From Comamonadaceae bacterium (GTDB lineage: Bacteria; Pseudomonadota; Gammaproteobacteria; Burkholderiales; Burkholderiaceae): a stretch of 47,157 nt of DNA. A program made the position numbers and the translations under genes. Location of the stretch: assembly GCA_947374535.1 (NCBI GenBank), contig CANCCJ010000012.1:1-47157 (forward strand), read 5' to 3'. This document shows, in pieces, positions 41,893 to 47,157 of this stretch (positions are counted from its first letter, which is position 1; each line of letters starts with the position of its first letter). The notes below the pieces were generated by a model, which saw only the letters and a list, made by a program, of their open reading frames with translations, was not told the origin of the DNA and searched no databases.

Positions 41893-43487
41893 CCTCGCAT
41901 CACGCCCACACCTCGACACTTGCTCGTTTTTACAAATGGGCGCTTGACCCTGAGAACAAACACGGCATTTATCAGGTCGTGGAGCGCAGCATTGGGTTGT
42001 TGATCGTTGCCAGCGTCATTGCGGTACTGATTGAAAACACCCCCGAGATCTATCACACACACGCCTTGTGGTTCCATTGGTTTGATGTGCTGACAGTGGG
42101 CATTTTCACGGCTGAATACGTGATGCGCGTCGCCACCGCGCACTTGAATCCAGACTTTGCAGGCAAAGACTTTCCCCGCCTGCGCTATGCCTTGAGCTTT
42201 TACGCTTTGGTCGATTTAGTGGCCATCACACCGTTTTACTTTGCACGCTTTATTGAGGTCGATGTTGAAATGCTTCGCGTGTTGCGGGTGCTGAGACTGG
42301 CTCGGATGTTCAAACTCTCGCGCCAAATCATTCCCGCTTGGCATGAATTTCATGCACTCAACGAAGGCCGCAGCTTTCGTGCCAAAGTGTTCGCCATGTT
42401 GGAGCCAACCGGCCACTCGGGACGCTTGCACACCTACATCGACAACTTCATCGTGTTTTGGGTTGCCCTATCCATCACCTGCGTGATTTTTGAAACCGTC
42501 GAATCCGTGCGGTCTTTGTTTGCGACAGAGTTTGAAGTCATCGATGCGATGGCGTTCACCATCTTCACCATCGAATACCTCGCACGCGTCTACGCGGCGC
42601 CTGAAAACCCCAAATACAAGCATCTGCGCATGCCTCAATGGGCGCATGTATGCACTGGACAAGCCATCATCGACTTGCTCGCCATCTTGCCCTTTGTGCT
42701 GGAGCGCCTGTTCAGCCAGCACGTTGACTTGCGTTTCTTGCGCGTCTTCCGTCTCATGCGGATGCTCAAACTCACCCGCTACACATCAGCGCTCGAAACG
42801 CTCTACAAAGTGGTCATGCGTGAATGGCAAGTCATCTTTGCCTCGGTGTTTGTGATGATGCTCTTGGTCGTGCTCACCGCCAGCTTGGGCTATTTGTTTG
42901 AGCACGAAGCCCAACCTGACAAGTTTGAAAATATCCCGCAATCCATCTATTGGGCCGTGATCACACTGGCTTCGGTGGGCTATGGCGACATCTCGCCCAT
43001 CACGCCCATGGGCCGCATGTTGACTGTGGTGCTGGCCTTGGTGGGCATTGGTATTTTTGCCATCCCTGCCGGTTTGTTAGCTTCTGCTTTCACCGATCAA
43101 CTGCGCATTGACCGCGAAGCGTTCAAACAGCGTTTGATGCTGGCCTTTCAAGACGGCATGCTGGACCACGCCGAACGCGAGCTCATCGTGGCCGAGGCCG
43201 AGCGTCTGCATTTGTCACATGAAGAAGTCAAACGCCTCACCGACGAAGCACGTGCCGAGTTTGAAGCAAAAGAGGTAGCGAACCACACACAGGCCAACGG
43301 CTTGGTACTTGATGCCAAAGCACACCCCGCTTTAGCAGCAGCGCAGTTCAAACTCTTGGTTGATCAATTGAGCTTGATCACTCAAGCCACAGGCGAGGAC
43401 GCCTTGCGCAAGAGTTTGGCGCAAGTTCAATTCGACCATCAAATCGAACTGGATGTGCTGACCTTGGTCGCCAAACGCACGCTCTAA
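41889..43487 (+). CDS. K+ channel with two tandem voltage-sensor domains (copy 2)
   Basis: 532 aa. First sensor: S1 33-51, S2 60-82 (TAEYVMR), S3 101-120 (D109), S4 127-145 (MLRVLRVLRLARMFKLSR). Second sensor: S1 184-203, S2 212-234 (TIEYLAR), S3 258-274 (D262), S4 279-297 (LRFLRVFRLMRMLKLTR). Pore: S5 311-337, filter TLASVGYGD (359-367), S6 375-401. The tail contains QDGMLDHAERE and LHLSHEEVKRL. It matches copy 1 best in the second sensor and pore (ASLGYLFE, AQPDKFENIP, AIPA-LLASAF); the first sensors differ more. The start lies within the stop of the sodium channel gene. Confidence 0.9.
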   Translation: MTSHHAHTSTLARFYKWALDPENKHGIYQVVERSIGLLIVASVIAVLIENTPEIYHTHALWFHWFDVLTVGIFTAEYVMRVATAHLNPDFAGKDFPRLRYALSFYALVDLVAITPFYFARFIEVDVEMLRVLRVLRLARMFKLSRQIIPAWHEFHALNEGRSFRAKVFAMLEPTGHSGRLHTYIDNFIVFWVALSITCVIFETVESVRSLFATEFEVIDAMAFTIFTIEYLARVYAAPENPKYKHLRMPQWAHVCTGQAIIDLLAILPFVLERLFSQHVDLRFLRVFRLMRMLKLTRYTSALETLYKVVMREWQVIFASVFVMMLLVVLTASLGYLFEHEAQPDKFENIPQSIYWAVITLASVGYGDISPITPMGRMLTVVLALVGIGIFAIPAGLLASAFTDQLRIDREAFKQRLMLAFQDGMLDHAERELIVAEAERLHLSHEEVKRLTDEARAEFEAKEVANHTQANGLVLDAKAHPALAAAQFKLLVDQLSLITQATGEDALRKSLAQVQFDHQIELDVLTLVAKRTL

Positions 43488-43550
43488 AACGTACGCTTCA
43501 TGCGGCTTTGCAACTAGGCGACAGGCGATTGATAAATTTCAGCTTACTGT

Positions 43551-44171
43551 ATGGACATGACGCATTTTTACGAACCACGCTTAGGCCACGGCCTGCCCCA
43601 TGATCCCTTCAACGCCATCGTTGGCCCTAGACCCATCGGCTGGGTCTCCACCCGCAGCAACGATGGCGTGTTGAACCTCGCACCCTATAGCTTTTTCACT
43701 GCCTTCAACTATGTGCCGCCCATCGTGGGCTTCTCTAGCACCGGCCCGAAAGACTCGCTGCGCAACGTGCAAGAAAACGGCATGTTTGTTTGGAACCTCG
43801 TCACCCGCCCCTTGGCCGAAGCCATGAACCAAACCTGCGCGCCTGTTGGCCCAGAGGTGAGCGAATTTGAGTTGGCGGGTCTGACACCCACACCCTCACG
43901 CGTGGTGGACGTGCCGCGTGTGGCCGAAAGCCCCGTGTCGTTTGAATGCCGCAGCACGCAAATTATTCAACTCGAAGGGCTGGACAAACAAAAGGTACCC
44001 ACTTGGTTGGTGCTTGGCGAAGTGGTGGGCATTCACATTGCCAGCCACTTGCTTAAAGACGGCATCTACGACACCGCCAACGCAGGCCACATCTTGCGCG
44101 GAGGCGGCCCTGCCGATTACTTCAGCATTGGGCCGGAGCAACTGTTTCACATGTGGCGACCCAAAGCGTAA
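43551..44171 (+). CDS. Flavin reductase family protein (FMN-binding)
   Basis: 206 aa. NAIVGPRPIGWVSTRS near residues 22-37, LAPYSFFTAFNYVPPIVGFSS and KDSLRNVQENGMFVWNLV are typical of the flavin reductase/DIM6-NTAB split-barrel family, which binds FMN and often works with a monooxygenase. No partner oxygenase is nearby. The stop abuts that of the convergent DUF1993 gene. Confidence 0.9.
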   Translation: MDMTHFYEPRLGHGLPHDPFNAIVGPRPIGWVSTRSNDGVLNLAPYSFFTAFNYVPPIVGFSSTGPKDSLRNVQENGMFVWNLVTRPLAEAMNQTCAPVGPEVSEFELAGLTPTPSRVVDVPRVAESPVSFECRSTQIIQLEGLDKQKVPTWLVLGEVVGIHIASHLLKDGIYDTANAGHILRGGGPADYFSIGPEQLFHMWRPKA

Positions 44172-44681
44172 TTAAGGCAACAAGTCTGCGCCCTTGAGGT
44201 AATCCATCTTGCCCACATCCACACCGTTGTGGCGCAAGATGTTGTAGGCCGTCACCACGTGGAAATACAAGTTAGGCAGCATCCACTGGTCCAAATAGGC
44301 ATCACCCTTCATCTTTAACGTGCGCTCAGGGCCTGCAGGGAAAGTCACGATCTTCTCTTCGCTGCCCTTGAGGCTTTCAGCGGTGACGGTGTTCATAAAT
44401 TCCAACGTTTTGGCGATGCGGGCTTGCAACTCTTCAAACGTGGTTTCGGTGTCTTCAAACTTTGGGGCGTCGATGCCAGCCAAACGCGAAAAACCATTCT
44501 TCGCCACATCACAAGCAATCTGCACCTGACGTGCCAACGCAAACATGTCGGGCGACAAACGCGCGCGCGTGAACACCAATGGGTCAATTTTTCGCGCTTG
44601 CGCCGAGGCAGCGCCTTTGTCCAAGATACCGCTCAATGCAGTCAAAGTACGGGTGACGTTTGAAATAGATGGCGCAATCAT
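44172..44681 (-). CDS. DUF1993 domain protein
   Basis: 169 aa from ATG 44681 (MIAPSISNVTRTL); a 13-residue longer reading exists. The pattern TRTLTALSGILDKG, ARKIDPLVFTRARLSPDMFAL and YFHVVTAYNILRHNGVDVGK identifies the DUF1993 four-helix (DinB-like) family, function unknown. No neighbour suggests a role. Confidence 0.87.
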   Translation of the reverse strand: MIAPSISNVTRTLTALSGILDKGAASAQARKIDPLVFTRARLSPDMFALARQVQIACDVAKNGFSRLAGIDAPKFEDTETTFEELQARIAKTLEFMNTVTAESLKGSEEKIVTFPAGPERTLKMKGDAYLDQWMLPNLYFHVVTAYNILRHNGVDVGKMDYLKGADLLP

Positions 44682-44728
44682 GTGTGGCACTCTTTGAAGT
44701 TGAAAATTAGAATTAGACACGAAAGACG

Positions 44729-44744
44729 TGGCTTGCTCCTTGCT
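44729..44744 (+). promoter_or_regulatory. Candidate sigma-54 promoter of nasT
   Basis: TGGCTT-N5-TTGCT has the GG and GC at the correct -24/-12 spacing, but only four of six bases match the left consensus half. It lies 33 nt before the nasT ATG. Confidence 0.45.
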
Positions 44745-44776
44745 TTGTTAGACAGGTAAGCAAGTCACCTATTGAA

Positions 44777-45421
44777 ATGAAATCGAAATACAAAACTTCT
44801 GGGAACGTTCGCATCGTTGTCGTTGCGCCGGACTTGGACGTTCAAGACATCGGCGACGAACACGCCTTGTCACAGGCTGAAAGATCACGGGCGCTGCGCA
44901 TCGGTTTGCTCGAAAGTGGTTTCAACCTCATTGCCACACTGCCTGCGGATGTGTTTTTGTCAGACCGCATCAACCAGCTGCAACCCGACCTCATCATCGT
45001 TGACGCCGAATCTGAAGCGCGTGATGCCTTAGAGCATGTGGTGTTCGCTACCCGCGACGCACGCCGCCCCATCGTGTTGTTCACCGATGACAGCGACACC
45101 ACCCATGTGCGCGATGCCATGGCCGTGGGCGTGTCCGCCTACATCGTGGATGGCTTGTCCAGCACGCGCATTCGCCCCATCCTCGATGTGGCCATGGCGC
45201 GCTTTGAATACGAAGAACGCTTGCGTGACGAACGCGACGATGCACGCCACGCCTTGCAAGAGCGCACTGTGATTGACCGCGCCAAAGCACTCTTGATGGA
45301 GAAACAAGGCCTGAGTGAGAAAGAAGCCTTTACCAAGCTGCGCAAAATTGCCATGGACAAAGGCTTGAAGCTGGGCGAAGTCGCACAACGCACGCTCGAC
45401 ATGGCGGACCTCTTGTCCTAG
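44777..45421 (+). CDS. nasT: ANTAR-domain antiterminator NasT
   Basis: 214 aa. The N-terminal receiver-like domain (about 11-140) has PDLIIVDAESEARDALEHV and IVLFTDDS. A helix leads to a C-terminal ANTAR domain (about 150-212: VIDRAKALLMEKQGLSEKEAF, RKIAMDKGLKLGEVAQ). ANTAR proteins bind paired hexaloop hairpins and prevent termination; such a leader stands directly downstream at 45532-45605. The usual nitrate sensor partner NasS is not in the window. Confidence 0.92.
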   Translation: MKSKYKTSGNVRIVVVAPDLDVQDIGDEHALSQAERSRALRIGLLESGFNLIATLPADVFLSDRINQLQPDLIIVDAESEARDALEHVVFATRDARRPIVLFTDDSDTTHVRDAMAVGVSAYIVDGLSSTRIRPILDVAMARFEYEERLRDERDDARHALQERTVIDRAKALLMEKQGLSEKEAFTKLRKIAMDKGLKLGEVAQRTLDMADLLS

Positions 45422-45501
45422 TTTGGTGCGCCTTCTTGGTGCGAATTGATAGAAACGCTCCGCAATGGGGCGTTTATTCATTCGGGAGAACCCTAAATCC
45501 C

Positions 45502-45517
45502 TGGCACAGCAATTGCA
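45502..45517 (+). promoter_or_regulatory. Sigma-54 promoter of the nitrate transport operon
   Basis: TGGCACAGCAATTGCA fits the consensus TGGCAC-N5-TTGCA exactly. It lies about 15 nt before the ANTAR leader hairpins, so the transcript would begin just upstream of them. This points to NtrC-type nitrogen control. Confidence 0.85.
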
Positions 45518-45531
45518 ATCATTCACAGCAA

Positions 45532-45605
45532 GAGCCAATGACGGCTCAAGGACAAAGGCGTCCCCACCCATGCATCACAGCTGCATGCGGTGAGGACGCC
45601 TTTGT
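45532..45605 (+). promoter_or_regulatory. ANTAR-responsive two-hairpin leader with overlapping terminator
   Basis: Hairpin P1 is GAGCC-AATGAC-GGCTC (45532-45547). Hairpin P2 is GGAC-AAAGGC-GTCC (45550-45563). Both hexaloops have A at position 1 and G at position 4, as required for ANTAR binding. The P2 segment ACAAAGGCGTCC (45552-45563) can instead pair with GGACGCCTTTGT (45594-45605), closing a long hairpin followed by T-rich sequence. The two structures exclude each other, so NasT bound to P1/P2 would permit read-through into nrtA. Confidence 0.85.
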
Positions 45606-45640
45606 CGTTTCTGCCCCAGTTTTTTTATAGGAGTGATGTC

Positions 45641-46885
45641 ATGACCGATCTTTTGGAGACCCCCATGAGCCGCCGCAACATTTTGCAAGCCGCCACTGCA
45701 GGCGCACTCACCATCGCGCCCGCCTTGCGTGCTGCGGTGTATGCCCAAGGTTCAGACAAGCCTGAAAAAGAAGAAGTGCGCATTGGCTTCATTCCCCTCA
45801 CCGACTGCGCGAGCGTGGTGATGGCCTCTGTGTTGGGCATCGACAAAAAGTATGGCGTGAAGATCATCCCGTCCAAAGAATCCAGCTGGGCAGGCGTACG
45901 CGACAAATTGGTCAACGGCGAACTCGACTTTGCCCACGCCTTGTACGGCCTGATCTACGGCGTGCACATGGGCACAGCCGGTCCTAAGAAAGACATGGCC
46001 GTGTTGATGAACTTGAACCAGAACGGCCAAGCCATCACGCTGTCTAAAAAACTCGCCGACAAAGGTGCGGTCGATGCTGCCAGCCTCGCCAAACTGATGG
46101 CCACCGAAAAACGCGAATACACCTTCGCACAAACCTTCCCCACCGGCACGCACGCCATGTGGCTGTATTACTGGTTGGCCAGCGTGGGTGTGAACCCGCT
46201 CAAAGACGCCAAGGTCATCACCGTGCCGCCGCCTCAAATGGTGGCCAACATGCGCGTGGGCAACATGGACGGCTACTGCGTGGGCGAGCCTTGGGGCCAC
46301 CGCGCCATTGCCGACGGCATTGGTATCACCGCCGCCACCACGCAAGATATTTGGCGTGACCACCCCGAAAAAGTACTGGGCACCACGAGCGACTTCGTCA
46401 AGAAATACCCGAACACCGCACGCGCTGTGACCGCCGCCATTTTGGAAGCAGGCAAGTGGATCGACGCTGGCTTGCAAAACAAAATGAAGATGGCCGAAAC
46501 CATTGCCGACAAAGCCTACGTCAACACCAGCGTGGACGTCATCAACCAACGCATCTTGGGCCGCTACCAAAACGGCTTGGGCAAAACGTGGGACGACCCC
46601 AACCACATGAAGTTCTTCAACGATGGCACGGCCAACTTCCCTTACCTGTCTGACGGCATGTGGTTCCTCACCCAGCACAAGCGTTGGGGCTTGCTCAAAG
46701 AGCACCCTGATTATTTGAAGGTCGCCAAAGAGATCAACCAGATCGACATCTTCAAACAAGCGGCCGCTGCCAGCAATACACCTGTACCCAAGGATGTGAT
46801 GCGCACCAGCAAACTCATGGACGGCGTGGTGTGGGACGGCAAAGACCCGAAGAAATACGCCGACAGCTTCAAAGTTCACGCTTAA
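45641..46885 (+). CDS. nrtA: Nitrate ABC transporter substrate-binding protein NrtA
   Basis: 414 aa from ATG 45641, with AGGAG 8-12 nt upstream. A twin-arginine signal (SRRNILQAA, R11-R12) leads to export, so this is the transporter protein and not the cytoplasmic sensor NasS. The mature part (RIGFIPLTDCASVVMA, DFAHALYGLIYGVHMG, VGEPWGHRAI) belongs to the CmpA/NrtA family, which binds nitrate, nitrite or bicarbonate. The ANTAR leader and nasT favour nitrate. Confidence 0.93.
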   Translation: MTDLLETPMSRRNILQAATAGALTIAPALRAAVYAQGSDKPEKEEVRIGFIPLTDCASVVMASVLGIDKKYGVKIIPSKESSWAGVRDKLVNGELDFAHALYGLIYGVHMGTAGPKKDMAVLMNLNQNGQAITLSKKLADKGAVDAASLAKLMATEKREYTFAQTFPTGTHAMWLYYWLASVGVNPLKDAKVITVPPPQMVANMRVGNMDGYCVGEPWGHRAIADGIGITAATTQDIWRDHPEKVLGTTSDFVKKYPNTARAVTAAILEAGKWIDAGLQNKMKMAETIADKAYVNTSVDVINQRILGRYQNGLGKTWDDPNHMKFFNDGTANFPYLSDGMWFLTQHKRWGLLKEHPDYLKVAKEINQIDIFKQAAAASNTPVPKDVMRTSKLMDGVVWDGKDPKKYADSFKVHA

Positions 46886-46895
46886 AGGAAACCGC

Positions 46896-47157
46896 ATGTC
46901 CACGCTTTTGAAAAATCTGTTGTCACGCGTGGTGCCGCCCTTCATGGGCTTGGCACTGCTGGTGGGCATTTGGTCGCTGGTGTCTGTCACCAGCACCAAC
47001 AACTTTCCCAACCCCACCGACACTTTCTGGCAAGCCGTGGATGTGTTCAGCAACCCGTTCTACAGCAACGGCCCCAACGACCAAGGCGTGGGTTGGAACG
47101 TGTGGAGCTCTCTCAAGCGTGTGGCCTTGGGCTTTGGCTTGGCGGCACTGGTGGGCA
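46896..47157 (+). CDS. nrtB: Nitrate ABC transporter permease NrtB (partial, N-terminus)
   Basis: The first 87 codons are visible; the gene runs off the window. The start ATG 46896 has AAAGGAAAC upstream and follows nrtA by 10 nt. MSTLLKNLLSRVVPPFMGLA and a first membrane helix (LALLVGIWSLVSV) precede NFPNPTDTFWQAVDV and a second helix (LKRVALGFGLAALVG). This fits NrtB-type permeases, and the position after nrtA supports it. Confidence 0.88.
   Translation, partial: MSTLLKNLLSRVVPPFMGLALLVGIWSLVSVTSTNNFPNPTDTFWQAVDVFSNPFYSNGPNDQGVGWNVWSSLKRVALGFGLAALVG

Noticed and set aside
45641..46885. The NrtA-like gene as the nitrate sensor NasS
   Set aside because: It has a clear twin-arginine export signal and is followed by a permease gene, so it is the transporter component.
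1..47157. CRISPR arrays, insertion sequences, phage genes, tRNA or rRNA genes
   Set aside because: No regularly spaced repeats, transposase or integrase motifs, or RNA gene signatures were seen on either strand.

Overview
The window looks like a chromosomal segment of a betaproteobacterium, most likely Burkholderiales/Comamonadaceae of a freshwater type. This is inferred from the Bug/TctC solute-binding proteins, the gene order of the purine cluster, the protein flavour and the moderately high GC. No taxonomic marker is present. I see no insertion sequence, prophage, CRISPR array or tRNA/rRNA gene.

Layout. (1) 1-4957, minus strand: a nucleoside-type ABC importer (two-NBD ATPase, two permeases, BMP lipoprotein), followed by the start of a Tsx-like outer-membrane nucleoside channel. 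(2) 5064-10926: a tartrate/glycerate block (glycerate kinase ttuD, a Bug protein, tartrate dehydrogenase ttuC and a divergent LysR gene), with an 8-oxoguanine deaminase gene overlapping the LysR gene. (3) 11182-12265: an lrgAB pair. (4) 12269-16025, minus: puuD (membrane urate oxidase with a cytochrome c tail) joined by stop/start overlap to modA-modB-modC. (5) 16163-18690, minus: a DadA-like oxidoreductase, a remnant of an M20 amidohydrolase and a second Bug protein. (6) 18931-24138, minus: xdhC, xdhB, xdhA and uraH. (7) 24244-30682, plus: a GntR/FCD regulator, allantoinase puuE, a fused uraD-allC, an unusual M20 protein and an NCS2 purine permease. (8) 30850-31539: a TerC family protein. (9) 31786-34432: a NitT/TauT-type ABC importer. 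(10) 34617-43487: an island of six voltage-gated ion channel genes plus three small membrane proteins. (11) 43551-44681: a flavin reductase and a DUF1993 protein. (12) 44777-end: nasT and nitrate transporter genes nrtA-nrtB (cut by the window edge).

Purine logic. Nucleosides and bases enter through Tsx, the BMP-type ABC importer and the NCS2 permease. XdhABC makes urate, as does 8-oxoguanine deaminase. PuuD, UraH and UraD convert urate to allantoin; PuuE and AllC open allantoin and hydrolyse allantoate. TtuD can return glyoxylate-derived glycerate to central metabolism. ModABC supplies molybdate for Xdh. A shared TGTATACA palindrome lies in front of puuD, xdhA, uraH/gntR, the NCS2 permease and the NMT1-type ABC importer, and marks a probable GntR regulon.

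Most unusual part. The 34.6-43.5 kb channel island holds two proteins with two complete voltage sensors in front of one K+ pore, two channels whose selectivity filters are one residue short (SGYGN and SGWGN), one conventional K+ channel with a long extracellular turret, and one NaChBac-type sodium channel (TLESWAD). The sodium channel gene overlaps a tandem-sensor K+ channel gene by ATGA. Four of the channels end in the same DG-containing helical module. The nrtA leader carries a readable sigma-54 promoter and a two-hairpin ANTAR antiterminator.
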